Positions 5,514 to 14,004 of a stretch of DNA of 64,000 nucleotides are shown here, piece by piece. The stretch lies in the NCBI GenBank assembly GCA_017465905.1, contig JAFTVE010000027.1, positions 124,001 to 188,000 of the forward strand, read 5' to 3'. Each line of letters opens with the position of its first letter. Position 1 is the stretch's first letter. Origin of the DNA: Bacteroidaceae bacterium. GTDB taxonomy: Bacteria > Bacteroidota > Bacteroidia > Bacteroidales > Bacteroidaceae. The notes beneath the pieces are model-generated. The model ran no database searches. It was given only the letters and a program-made list of their open reading frames with translations, and was not told the DNA's origin. The position numbers and the translations under genes are program-made.

Positions 5514-7655
5514 TTACTCCAAGAACTCTCGCATGGTATTGGTGTATAGGTTGCCGTAGTGAGCATCATTGAATACGGTGACATGCGAACCTACGGTATT
5601 ATTGAACAAGCGATAATATAGTTCACGCATGGCGATGGCTGGATTCTCTGCTATGCATTCCAGAAAAGTCAGCGTGAAGCGATTTGACATCCATACCTCC
5701 AGGTCACAGTTGTAGACATCGGCTTTCGATGTTTCATTGGCATTGGCTGCAGTAATCGCAAGTATGCCTGGCAATCCTTCCACCACATCAAAGACACTGC
5801 CGCTGTAGCATGTTTCTACCAAGCACAACAGTTTTCTGTAGCATCTTTTTTCGTGCATCGATGTGAATGTCTCGTGGGCCAGTTCTCTCGAAAACCCTTT
5901 TCTATCGTTCAGCCACATCAGGTGTTCAGAGATGCCATGTCCGCTCCAGAAGAAAAATACATTATCATCTTCATCTGCCGATATCACATGAGGCAACCGC
6001 TCGTTCTTCTCTCCGCACAAGATGGCCTTTACATCCTCAGGCATAAGTTCCGAGGGGTGATAGTCGATAGTCAAGTCTTCATACACATCCACACCCCCTG
6101 CGTAGACGCTTACCACTCCCTGATTCGGATTATTCTTATTATAGGCAATATCATCTTCTGCAATAAGGACAATATGACCATCATCGTATCCATTGCTGCG
6201 CAATAGTTGATACATATAGTACACGTCGGCTTGATGCCGATAGTTGTTCCAACCCGAAGAACCCGCGACCAGAAGTGCCCACTTCTCATGCAATGCAGGA
6301 TAGGCAGGCCCTATCGAAGTGCTATCTCCAAATTCTTGCATACGGTTATTTTTCCAGTTCCACCCTGCTAAGGCCTCACTGGTTCGCGCCGAGCTATTAC
6401 TTGCATTGTAATCCAATATGATGTATCTCCCATCATACACCATATAGTTATGGTATACGCTTGAGAGCACATTGGTATATACCTTCTTGTCAAAGTCCAG
6501 CATACCCGATACTCCCCTAAGGTCGGGTTGCTTCCCTCGTGTCAATTCCGCAACAAAGTCGCTCATGCCCTTCGTTGACCATGCGTGCTGTTGGTCTCCT
6601 CGTCCATCGACCAATATCCTGAGTGCTTCGCTCAGCGTCACTTGCCTATTATACTCGTGCGTATAAAGCAGTTGCAGATAACATCCATACCCTACCATCA
6701 TGGCTGCATCATACACCTGAGCTTCACCATTGGTTGTCTGTTCACCATAGGTCACTTCATATCTGATGTCAAAACCACTCTCGGGGTCACTACCGACATA
6801 CACACCCTCTAGTCCATTGGCTTGTGCACCCAACAGTTTGATTACATCGGCACCATAGGCAATATTCGAATACAGGCATCTTGGAGGGGGAACCCCGATA
6901 AAAGCTTGCTTGTACATCGCCTCCTGTATCTTGCGGATGCCCTCCACATCATTGGGTGCACATATCAGATAGTCGGCCTCCGATGCCATAGCCCTGGCTG
7001 CCTCCTCTTCTATGCTACTATGTGCATAGTCATAGATACCCTTTACATCCAATCCCATTTCCTTAGCCTGAAAGGCAAACCACTCCACAAAGGTCTTTCC
7101 GTATAGAGTACCTCCATCGGCAATCAAACCTACACTCTTTGCTCCATAAGAGTGTGCCTTGACCAGTAATACCTCACACTGAGCTATATCCGTCTCATTC
7201 ATTGCCCACAGACAACCAGCCGAAGAGAATCCACGCACCAACTCCTCTGTCGTAGCCAAGGTAAAGAATGTCTTTTTTACTTGTGAGCGACAAAACCTCG
7301 AAGCCAACGTACGGGCATTATCCGAATGATATCCACCTATCACCGCCACTATATCTTTACGTTTGGAAAGTTCATCGGCCAACTGCTCCAAGTCTTCACT
7401 ATCCTCGTCATACCATTCATATTCCAAGGCTATACCCCTCTGCTGCATGGCGAAGGCTTGTTTCAAGTCATCGGCACATTGGTTCAGCGTACGCTTCCAG
7501 TGCACGTCAAGCCCATTCTGCATAGGTAGTACCACAGCCACCTTGCGTGTCTCCCACTTTACGGTATCTTCGGGCAATACCCCCTGTTCCTTGCTGCACG
7601 ACATGCACAACACCAGCAACATCCCCCACGCGATAATGCTTTTATTCCATTCCAT
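5514..7655 (-). CDS. Lipoprotein fusing a type-1 periplasmic binding domain to a legumain (C13) protease
   Basis: A 713-residue lipoprotein (lipobox ending at Cys20, LCMSC). Residues about 36-400 form a type-1 periplasmic-binding fold of the branched-chain amino-acid receptor kind (KVAVVLPMQNG, VAVIGGYHSDNA, AKSVGLIADGGTLYGK). Residues about 455-640 are a C13 legumain domain very close to the eukaryotic pattern: WALLVAGSSGWNNYRHQADV, DDIAYNKNNPNQG, then FFWSGHGI with catalytic His573 and LVETCYSGS with catalytic Cys616. The family cleaves after Asn or Asp. It is the last gene of a five-lipoprotein operon and its start overlaps the BMP-like gene by 14 bases, suggesting translational coupling. 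The binding domain may sense or present a ligand to the protease; that is inference. A strong hairpin follows the stop. Confidence 0.85.
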   Translation of the reverse strand: MEWNKSIIAWGMLLVLCMSCSKEQGVLPEDTVKWETRKVAVVLPMQNGLDVHWKRTLNQCADDLKQAFAMQQRGIALEYEWYDEDSEDLEQLADELSKRKDIVAVIGGYHSDNARTLASRFCRSQVKKTFFTLATTEELVRGFSSAGCLWAMNETDIAQCEVLLVKAHSYGAKSVGLIADGGTLYGKTFVEWFAFQAKEMGLDVKGIYDYAHSSIEEEAARAMASEADYLICAPNDVEGIRKIQEAMYKQAFIGVPPPRCLYSNIAYGADVIKLLGAQANGLEGVYVGSDPESGFDIRYEVTYGEQTTNGEAQVYDAAMMVGYGCYLQLLYTHEYNRQVTLSEALRILVDGRGDQQHAWSTKGMSDFVAELTRGKQPDLRGVSGMLDFDKKVYTNVLSSVYHNYMVYDGRYIILDYNASNSSARTSEALAGWNWKNNRMQEFGDSTSIGPAYPALHEKWALLVAGSSGWNNYRHQADVYYMYQLLRSNGYDDGHIVLIAEDDIAYNKNNPNQGVVSVYAGGVDVYEDLTIDYHPSELMPEDVKAILCGEKNERLPHVISADEDDNVFFFWSGHGISEHLMWLNDRKGFSRELAHETFTSMHEKRCYRKLLCLVETCYSGSVFDVVEGLPGILAITAANANETSKADVYNCDLEVWMSNRFTLTFLECIAENPAIAMRELYYRLFNNTVGSHVTVFNDAHYGNLYTNTMREFLE

Positions 7656-8655
7656 AACTCTGTTCCTTTGCTATAGCCTCTACTCGCGCACGGCTTAATA
7701 TTTCATCAAACACTCCATTGAAGTTGTACGATGGCACCCAATCCACATAGTCACTCTCCAAACCGTATACCATATGCTTGGGCAATTCCTCACCTGCCGC
7801 CCACCTCGTCAGATACTCCTCTACCACACGGTCGATATGCTTCACCATGCTACCCACCATTTGGTTACACAGATGGCTCTGATCTACATCCGTTCCCACC
7901 GTATAGAGATCGCGAGGATACTCACGCATATACCTGAATACTCCCATGTTGGAACCACCCATCACCGGGAATATAAAGTTATAGCGCATTCCCCAATCAT
8001 ACATCAATCGATAGACCGAGTCAGCCATGGCATACCCCTCGTCTGCGTCTGACAGATAAACGGCATCTATCTTATCATCACCATAAGCAGCATATCCTTC
8101 TCTAAAACCATCGGCAGCGACGTTTATACTCTTATCCGTAGGGTTGGCCAGTGCTATCAAAGGTGTTGAATGCATCTCCTTGGCTACAGCACCAGCTATA
8201 TAGGCTGTGCCATACATCGATAGGCTGAAGGTCGACACACCCGGCAGAGCCACCTCATCCGTCTCAAACATCAACACCTTTCGGCACGAGACATCCAGAG
8301 GTGTTTTCTGCAATCGGCTCATGAGGGTATCCTTATAGACCGCGCTGGCCAGCACCAACAAACAGTTCCCTTCTTCAAAGGTCGTGTCGCGCCACTCATC
8401 GATGATGCGCACACCATCATCCAACGACATCGGGTTGTAATAGTCTACCTCTACATCAGCGCCCTTGTCGCTATTGGCATACCTCATTATTCCCCGTAGC
8501 ACTTGGTCATTATACCCATTGTCGCCCAAGCCGTTCGGTGAGAAGAGCACCAGGACCTCTCTCCTCGGTGATTCAGTGGGCAAAGACTCAATATCCGTGC
8601 ATGCCCATAGGGCACACACGGATAGATAGAGTATTTGTATATAAAAAAACCTCAT
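7642..8655 (-). CDS. BMP/PnrA-family substrate-binding lipoprotein
   Basis: A 337-residue lipoprotein (ALWAC, Cys19). It has the layout of the basic-membrane-protein family (PnrA-like, PF02608): VLVLFSPNGLGDNGYNDQVL near the N-terminus, MFETDEVALPGVSTFSLSMY in the first domain, a Gly-rich turn FPVMGGSNMGVFRYM and YTVGTDVDQSHLC in the second. Family members bind nucleosides or act as receptors for ABC importers. No ABC permease or ATPase is present here, so a receptor or sensor role beside the protease fusion is more likely than transport. It overlaps the downstream gene and lies 22 bases after the upstream one. Confidence 0.75.
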   Translation of the reverse strand: MRFFYIQILYLSVCALWACTDIESLPTESPRREVLVLFSPNGLGDNGYNDQVLRGIMRYANSDKGADVEVDYYNPMSLDDGVRIIDEWRDTTFEEGNCLLVLASAVYKDTLMSRLQKTPLDVSCRKVLMFETDEVALPGVSTFSLSMYGTAYIAGAVAKEMHSTPLIALANPTDKSINVAADGFREGYAAYGDDKIDAVYLSDADEGYAMADSVYRLMYDWGMRYNFIFPVMGGSNMGVFRYMREYPRDLYTVGTDVDQSHLCNQMVGSMVKHIDRVVEEYLTRWAAGEELPKHMVYGLESDYVDWVPSYNFNGVFDEILSRARVEAIAKEQSYGME

Positions 8656-8677
8656 TTACAAATTCATAGTCTCTCTA

Positions 8678-9580
8678 TTAGAAAGTCTTTGTTTGAATAT
8701 AACGTTTATATGGAGAATGGAAAATAATATCGAACCAATCTATATCTCCATCAGATAATCTTATTGCATATATTCCAGGGAAATGCCAGTCATTAATCCA
8801 ATAATAGTCTCCTTTATTCAATTCGCCCCCACCGGCTTCATCAAAAAAAGCGACATACATATCCCAATCTTTTCTCAATATCTCAGAAGCCTCTTTTGCT
8901 GTAGATACTGAGGCGAAATTCTTAATATAATATTGCCCATAATAGCCTTTTTTACAACTTATATAAAGGAATAAGCCTGACACGCCCATCTTCGACTCTC
9001 TGATACACACCCAATTATGTTTGCCTTCACTATAGGTGTTGTCATATTGAAAATCGCCTATCATCCAACGAGATTCGTCATTCTCAGGCCATGCTGAATC
9101 CTTGATAAAGATTATCTTAGACACATGCTTCATCACCGTTCCCTTGGCAAAGGTTACCTCCGCCAATGTGGGGGCCTCGTCTACGACCTTGAAGTAAACA
9201 GTCTCTTGCTGTTGCCCGTTCTCATCTTTCAGTCCAGCTTCCATATCGATGGTTGAGGGAGCCGATAAGTTCACCTCCGTATCGGGCGACAACCAACCTT
9301 GAAACATCTCGGCTGCATCCGACAAATTGGCTACACCGATATACAGTTCGGTAGTATCTACAGGGTTGAGCGGAGCGCCATTGACACGCTGTTCAAAATT
9401 GCCTAACGAGTCAACCTCTACAATGTTGTTTTGGAGGTATTTTACTTGATCATACACTGTCACTTCGCCGTGATATTGGGTATCATCGGGCGTGATGTCC
9501 TCGTCAGGTGAACACGAGGTGATGGTTGCAGCACATAAGGCTATAGCCGTCGTAGTTGCATAGAATTTAATAGTTTTCAT
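8678..9580 (-). CDS. Surface-type lipoprotein of unknown function
   Basis: A 300-residue lipoprotein starting MKTIKFYATTTAIALCAA, with lipobox ITSC (Cys23) followed by SPDEDITPDD. Acidic residues just after the cysteine are the known surface-export signal of Bacteroidetes lipoproteins, so exposure on the cell surface is likely. The middle is beta-rich; the C-terminal half contains many Trp, Tyr and Asp residues (DYYWINDWHFPGIYAIRLSD). No family was recognised. The ATG at 9580 is chosen over the upstream in-frame start at 9610, which lies inside the preceding gene and would bury the signal peptide. Confidence 0.65.
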   Translation of the reverse strand: MKTIKFYATTTAIALCAATITSCSPDEDITPDDTQYHGEVTVYDQVKYLQNNIVEVDSLGNFEQRVNGAPLNPVDTTELYIGVANLSDAAEMFQGWLSPDTEVNLSAPSTIDMEAGLKDENGQQQETVYFKVVDEAPTLAEVTFAKGTVMKHVSKIIFIKDSAWPENDESRWMIGDFQYDNTYSEGKHNWVCIRESKMGVSGLFLYISCKKGYYGQYYIKNFASVSTAKEASEILRKDWDMYVAFFDEAGGGELNKGDYYWINDWHFPGIYAIRLSDGDIDWFDIIFHSPYKRYIQTKTF

Positions 9581-9591
9581 ACGTTGTTTTT

Positions 9592-11823
9592 TTAAGGAAA
9601 AGGAATACATCGTAGTATAGACGCGTTTTTTTGTACGATATTAAATAAAGAAGGATAAACCATATCGACATTTCCTCCTAAGTTCATACCGAACTCTTCA
9701 TAATCGAGAAGCAGATTTTCCATGGATTTCGCTTCGTGTCTCTTTAACGTCTTTATCTCAGGCAAGTAACGTTGGCTGAACATAAAGGTGCGTCCATTCG
9801 ATTTGAAGGTAATGGTTACCAACACAACAAAATCGGGCATTTCGCCATCGCAAAGCAGAGTACCCTCATTTGTCTTTTTTATGGGGAAGCATACCTGTGG
9901 CTGCATGATAAACTTCTTGCCTTCGGCATTGACTACTTTACCATAGTATGAATAGTCAGCACCGGCCTGCTTCACCACTTTGCAGTTTTCGAGGGTCTCT
10001 CCCAGAAACTCAGACATAAAGCTTGTATCGGGAGCATGAACATACTTGACTGTATTGTTAGCGTTCTTTGACCTATATATACCGCTCTTTGCATCTTTGA
10101 CTATCTCTATAGTGGGACGATTCAATCCTAATAGTTCAGCATACTTAGAGGTGTGCCCTTTTTCTTCATCAGGATATACTCCATAGTCGATAGTGGCTTT
10201 CACTTCTGATACATCGGGAAATACATCTTTATTGATGCATACCTGTATGCTACTGGGATCTAAGAACGAAATCATACGCAGATTATAGTCCTCTGCATCA
10301 GAGCATCCGTAGGTACCGTCACCATTGATAGACAGGTTGAAATGGCTCACATTACCCATCATGCAGTCTTCCACGACATAGATGACAGGGTCGGTAACCA
10401 AGCCCCACACGCCCTGGCCGAAGTGAGTATCCTTGTTAGTCTCTTTAAAGGAGTTTCCTTTCAATGTTATCGGAGCTATACAGTTAGAAGAGAGACTCTT
10501 GATGTATCCCGAAAGTTCGATGTCGCCTGTCAGACTCATCTCAATCTTACCCGGCATAGAGTCTGTTAAATTCTCGGCATACTCATTCTCCATCAGATAG
10601 TCATACGCAAATGCGGCAACCTTACAAGCAGCACCTATGTAATAACAATACGTATCCAATGATTTCCCCGTCACCTGTTTTTCAATAGCTGCCAATGCCG
10701 AATTCTGCACATCACCAATAACACTTCCCAAGGTCTGTAAGGTACTGCTCACACCACTGGCCGCCGATGCAGCCTGCTCGGCTGATGAGTACTTGCCTGA
10801 GATATTGGCCTTAAGGCTTCCTGATAACGACACAGTCTGATTCAGTTCTGTGCGGCAAGCAATCTGCAGCTGCTCATCTGAATCAACCCACCTCTTTCCT
10901 TGAGGGCTATAAGCCGATGCTTCGATATCAAAAGCTGTCCAGCCCTTGGTGAGAGCCGTAGAGCTCATCGCCCTGTAAGGTGAGAAGAATGACTTGAAGG
11001 TGAATTGTGATGAAACATTCTTGCCCAACAAGTTCATTGTATTGCTCAAATTGGTATGATTGGAGGGAATACCGTATGCCAAAGCATGATAGAAGGGGAA
11101 CTTATTGTACTTGTTTGCTGAACCCATATCTACCTCAAATGCATACTCTGAACCTGTTGTCGTGGGGTTGGTCACATAATAGAATATACGCAGTGTACCC
11201 AAATAGCGATTGTACAAGGCGAAATAGTTGCAGTCATCAAAACTCTCTCTGTTCATAAACGAGAAAGCCATCTCCCAACCATCCTTTTTCTTTACATCGT
11301 AGCGGATGTTTTCAGGCAACGTGGTGATAGTCTCATCGGCCCAGGGAGTGGGTATCAACTGGTATGCACGGTCAGAGTAGATACTGACCACTTTGGCATT
11401 TTCCCAATCGGTCAAGAAATCGTCCGAAGAGTTGTCGTCGGCCACGAAATAAAGGCTCTGGGTCAGTGACAACACCACTTTGTCGCCATATTCAGACAAG
11501 ATCTCAATGTCATCCTTGTTCATCACGCCAGGACCGCAATCCTTGAGTGTAAGGCGCACAGCAGGGTGATTGTCCTGCGTACTCTCTGCAACGGTGGCAA
11601 CTACCCAGTCGGGACATGAGCCGATGCTCTTGATAGGAGCGGTGATGCTATCAAGCACTAACAACCTTTCGTCATTGGCATTGGGCACACACAATGAGTA
11701 GTGATACTCGCCGGGAACGTAGCCATCGGGAACGTCTTGACTGCTGATGTCGTCGTTGCACGACACGAAGGCCACGCCCAATGCCATCAGCAAGAGGCTA
11801 CATTTCAATAGACTCTTTTTCAT
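9592..11823 (-). CDS. Large surface lipoprotein of unknown function
   Basis: A 743-residue lipoprotein (FVSC, Cys22, followed by NDD, a surface-export-type acidic tail). The first 130 residues look like a BACON-like immunoglobulin fold (CPDWVVATVAES, then DKVVLSLTQSLYFVAD). The centre (about 310-420) has an Ala/Ser-rich stretch and could be helical. No catalytic motif or known family is apparent. It is the second gene of the lipoprotein operon, 22 bases after the first, and its stop is 11 bases before the next start. Confidence 0.65.
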   Translation of the reverse strand: MKKSLLKCSLLLMALGVAFVSCNDDISSQDVPDGYVPGEYHYSLCVPNANDERLLVLDSITAPIKSIGSCPDWVVATVAESTQDNHPAVRLTLKDCGPGVMNKDDIEILSEYGDKVVLSLTQSLYFVADDNSSDDFLTDWENAKVVSIYSDRAYQLIPTPWADETITTLPENIRYDVKKKDGWEMAFSFMNRESFDDCNYFALYNRYLGTLRIFYYVTNPTTTGSEYAFEVDMGSANKYNKFPFYHALAYGIPSNHTNLSNTMNLLGKNVSSQFTFKSFFSPYRAMSSTALTKGWTAFDIEASAYSPQGKRWVDSDEQLQIACRTELNQTVSLSGSLKANISGKYSSAEQAASAASGVSSTLQTLGSVIGDVQNSALAAIEKQVTGKSLDTYCYYIGAACKVAAFAYDYLMENEYAENLTDSMPGKIEMSLTGDIELSGYIKSLSSNCIAPITLKGNSFKETNKDTHFGQGVWGLVTDPVIYVVEDCMMGNVSHFNLSINGDGTYGCSDAEDYNLRMISFLDPSSIQVCINKDVFPDVSEVKATIDYGVYPDEEKGHTSKYAELLGLNRPTIEIVKDAKSGIYRSKNANNTVKYVHAPDTSFMSEFLGETLENCKVVKQAGADYSYYGKVVNAEGKKFIMQPQVCFPIKKTNEGTLLCDGEMPDFVVLVTITFKSNGRTFMFSQRYLPEIKTLKRHEAKSMENLLLDYEEFGMNLGGNVDMVYPSLFNIVQKNASILRCIPFP

Positions 11824-11845
11824 ATTCTTTTAATTTATTATTAAC

Positions 11846-12391
11846 TTATTTCAGTTTGCCCGCGGCATCGAACTCGTAAGTATTGGTAGTGTTGAACGAA
11901 CCCTTCTCTATGCCAGCAAGGAAGTTGGCACACGATGTGGTCATGGTGGCAATGTTAGATAAAACCTCTCCCTTCTTCATTGAGTTTCCTTCAGCATCAA
12001 GGATGGTGTAACTTCTGATGTGTCCGTTCTTAAGAATCTTTACCTTCTCAACCGAAGTCATGTCAATGCCCTCTTTCAGGGTTACCTTTTTGCTGAAGGT
12101 GTAGGTGCAGGGAAGATTGGTGGTAAAGGACTTCACCCACATAGTATCGGTGACAATCTCAGTCTTGGCACCGCTGCCATCGTTGTACTCCAACACGATG
12201 TCGCAATATTGCAACATGTCTTTGGTCACCACGTTGGTGTACTCTAATGTTACAGCAGTGGCCTTCTGGGGCTCTTCCTTGCCGCCATTCTCTGTTCCGT
12301 TGATGTCTTCCTCGTTGCATGAAACCAACGCCATACCCATGGCCATCATGAGGAGGCCACTCTTCAAAAAGAAATTCTTCACACGTTTCAT
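11846..12391 (-). CDS. Small surface lipoprotein, first gene of the operon
   Basis: A 181-residue lipoprotein with lipobox LVSC (Cys25) followed by NEEDINGTE, again an acidic surface-export-type tail. The mature part is a small beta-rich domain (VTLEYTNVVTKDMLQYCDIV, then KKVTLKEGIDM). Its signal peptide resembles that of the next gene (KSGLLMMAMGMALVSCNEED versus KCSLLLMALGVAFVSCNDD), suggesting ancient duplication of leader segments. No family was recognised. It is transcribed from the promoter at 12820-12790 through a long structured leader. Confidence 0.65.
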   Translation of the reverse strand: MKRVKNFFLKSGLLMMAMGMALVSCNEEDINGTENGGKEEPQKATAVTLEYTNVVTKDMLQYCDIVLEYNDGSGAKTEIVTDTMWVKSFTTNLPCTYTFSKKVTLKEGIDMTSVEKVKILKNGHIRSYTILDAEGNSMKKGEVLSNIATMTTSCANFLAGIEKGSFNTTNTYEFDAAGKLK

Positions 12392-12458
12392 AGTGCTTAA
12401 ATGTGTTTAATGTGTGCCACCGGCCTCAAATGGCAAACTATAGTTCCGTTTATAGTAT

Positions 12459-12786
12459 AAAAAAAGCGTGAAGCCAGTCACTTGTTGCTCGCTTCACCAT
12501 TGAAGGCCTTCGCATTGCCTGTTCGTCGAAACGAGCAACGCGAAGCCTCACGCCGATAGTATATACGCCACCTTACGCTATACTAATCATCACGACCAAT
12601 ATAACAAAGGAGTACGAAAAACTACCCATGAGGCATTCACCGTTGCTTTGTTTTTGACGAACGTTAAGAGTTTGCGAAGTTCTCAATGGTCAAAACCAAA
12701 GCGTCAAGTAAACGCCTTTTCCATTATGTCATCCCCGCCCTGCCACCTTAATCCGTACAAATGAGTTAAGGTATCGGCGAGAGATG
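12459..12786 (-). ncRNA. Long structured leader or stand-alone ncRNA
   Basis: Leftward transcription from 12790-12820 would give an RNA of about 325 nt with three strong stems. Stem I is GCTTTG-G-TTTTGAC against GTCAAAA-A-CAAAGC (12702-12689 with 12658-12645). Stem II is TAGTATA/TATACTA (12585-12579 with 12563-12557). The long final hairpin has a 9-bp outer stem (12553-12545 with 12474-12466) and an 8-bp inner stem (GTTGCTCG/CGAGCAAC), followed at once by seven T residues (12465-12459). That end is a proper terminator 67 bases before the first lipoprotein start. It could be an attenuator or riboswitch-like leader of the operon, or a separate small RNA. I could not match it to 6S RNA, tmRNA, RNase P RNA or known riboswitch signatures. 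Confidence 0.45.
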
Positions 12787-12789
12787 CTG

Positions 12790-12820
12790 CAAATGTAGTG
12801 AAAGCCGAACGAAAAAGCAA
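12790..12820 (-). promoter_or_regulatory. Promoter of the lipoprotein operon or leader RNA
   Basis: Read leftward, TTG (12820-12818), 20 bases, TACATTTG (12797-12790): an excellent consensus match. The upstream palindromic text GCAAGTTTACTTGTGC places it in the same promoter family as the one before rlmB. Confidence 0.7.
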
Positions 12821-13000
12821 GTTTACTTGTGCTTTTTTACATTACAAACACAGGGATGAATAATTCATGGATAATTTATGAGAATTCATGTCGAAATAAG
12901 AAGAAAAACGAGTGTCGTGGAATAGGGTTGTCCGGCTGTCTGGGAGAAACTCTTACTTTCTGTTACCCCCTCCGCTTCATTCCGCTAACACTCCACTACG

Positions 13001-13050
13001 CTCGTCCCCCTTAAAGAGGGACAGTTCTCTTTTAGATAGTTTTATCCACT
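13001..13050. repeat. Short palindromic repeat also found at 14985-15025
   Basis: The hairpin GTCCC-CCTTAAAGA-GGGAC followed by AGTTCTCTTTTAGATAGTTT recurs in similar form at about 14985-15025. Between 12826 and 13000 I see no gene, only low-complexity text. Confidence 0.35.
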
Positions 13051-13084
13051 GCAAACTTTTTTGAAAAAACACTCGCAATAACCT

Positions 13085-13137
13085 ATAAGGTCTGAAAAGA
13101 ATAGGCGAAGACGTACTTTGAAGGCCTTATAGGGTTT
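13085..13137 (+). ncRNA. Conserved hairpin element B, copy 2
   Basis: The stem AACCTATAAGG/CCTTATAGGGTT encloses GAATAGGCGAAGACGTACT, the loop text shared with 5419-5500 on the other strand (one mismatch in 19). Outer stem bases differ between the copies but still pair, as expected for a conserved RNA hairpin. A terminator follows at 13164-13202, so a short rightward transcript is possible. Confidence 0.5.
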
Positions 13138-13163
13138 GCGCACAACCATTAGATTCTTATAAT

Positions 13164-13202
13164 CAGCAGTGCAATTTCTCCTAAACGCACTGGCTGTTTT
13201 TT
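13164..13202 (+). terminator. Rho-independent terminator
   Basis: The stem CAGC-AGTGC/GCACTGGCTG (13164-13172 with 13187-13196) is followed by a run of T to 13202. It may end a short transcript containing hairpin B, and it insulates the HU-like gene. Confidence 0.65.
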
Positions 13203-13224
13203 CGTTTCTATTAACCGAATTATT

Positions 13225-13316
13225 AAATCATAGGCTTTGATTTAATATTCAGTGCCTATGATTTATTATTCACAACCTTTGAATAGTAAATCCATGCTTA
13301 TGATTTGGATTTTCGG
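13225..13316 (+). repeat. Four 21-bp direct repeats (iteron-like operator)
   Basis: Units start at 13233, 13254, 13275 and 13296, each opening with a variant of GCCTATGATTT: GGCTTTGATTT, GCCTATGATTT, ACCTTTGAATA, GCTTATGATTT. The 21-bp period is two DNA turns, so sites face the same side. An 11-bp perfect inverted repeat (AAATCATAGGC 13225-13235 with GCCTATGATTT 13254-13264) overlaps them. The last unit abuts the -33 box of the HU-like gene, which suggests an operator for autoregulation. Confidence 0.6.
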
Positions 13317-13335
13317 CAAATATTTTGTATCTTTA
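13305..13335 (+). promoter_or_regulatory. Promoter of the HU-like gene
   Basis: TTG at 13305-13307, 20 bases, then TATCTTTA at 13328-13335; the start codon is 42 bases on. The -33 element is directly joined to the fourth 21-bp repeat. Confidence 0.65.
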
Positions 13336-13377
13336 CAGTGGTAATAAAGAAAGAAATAGAACCGACAATCAAGGATT

Positions 13378-14001
13378 ATGGCAAAGTATATCAAGCAGGA
13401 GATGCCCGACATTGCGGGCAAGGGTGAGCATCAGGTGTATTACCGCATGCAGACGGAACGGAATATCGGTGCTGCCGAGTTTGTGGAAGAGGTGGCAGGA
13501 CTGGGTACGGGACTCTCTGAGGGAGCGGTGACGCATGTGCTGGAGCAGATGGTGCAGACTATGGCCCGTCTGTTGGCGGATGGGCATACGGTGACAATAG
13601 GTGGACTCGGGACTTTCCGCACTGCCATAGGCGTGATGGAAGGTAAGGAGCAGGACACCTTCGACACCGATGAGCCCAAGCGCAATGCGCAGAGCATTGA
13701 GGTGAAGGGAGTGAACTTCCGTGCAGACAAGGCACTGGTCAAGGATATCCGCGTGCAGTGCCGCCTTGAGCGTGGCAAGGAGAGCCGCTTGCACCGCTCG
13801 CCCTACACGCGTGAGGAGCGACTGGCGCGAGCACTTGCTTTCATAGAGGAACACACGGTGTTGCGCGTGCCTGACTATGTGAGACTGACGGGGCTGTCGC
13901 GCACCACAGCTTCGCTCGAACTGCGCGAGCTATGCCAAGACCCCACCTCGGGCATCCGCTCGATGGGCCAGAGGGCAAGCAAGGTGTATATCAAACGATA
14001 A
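13378..14001 (+). CDS. HU-family DNA-binding protein with C-terminal helix-turn-helix
   Basis: A 207-residue protein. Residues about 1-125 are the long Bacteroidetes form of HU (HU-HIG type): YYRMQTERNIGAAEFVEEVA, then LADGHTVTIGGLGTFRTAIG with the GLGTF turn at the base of the DNA-gripping arm. Residues about 140-207 (REERLARALAFIEEHTVLRV, DYVRLTGLSRTTASLELREL) read as a winged helix-turn-helix, absent from ordinary HU (about 90 residues). A role as a chromatin or transcription factor is likely. Upstream 21-bp repeats suggest it controls itself. The next gene begins three bases after its stop. Confidence 0.75.
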   Translation: MAKYIKQEMPDIAGKGEHQVYYRMQTERNIGAAEFVEEVAGLGTGLSEGAVTHVLEQMVQTMARLLADGHTVTIGGLGTFRTAIGVMEGKEQDTFDTDEPKRNAQSIEVKGVNFRADKALVKDIRVQCRLERGKESRLHRSPYTREERLARALAFIEEHTVLRVPDYVRLTGLSRTTASLELRELCQDPTSGIRSMGQRASKVYIKR

Positions 14002-14004
14002 GCT

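Noticed and set aside
7642..8655. BMP-like gene as part of an ABC nucleoside importer
   Set aside because: No permease or ATPase genes lie in or near the operon; neighbours are all lipoproteins.
12459..12786. Leader RNA as 6S RNA, tmRNA, RNase P RNA or a cobalamin riboswitch
   Set aside because: I looked for their signature segments (for example the tmRNA acceptor end, the RNase P GAGGAAAGUCC core, the B12 box) and did not find them by eye; a covariance search would settle it.
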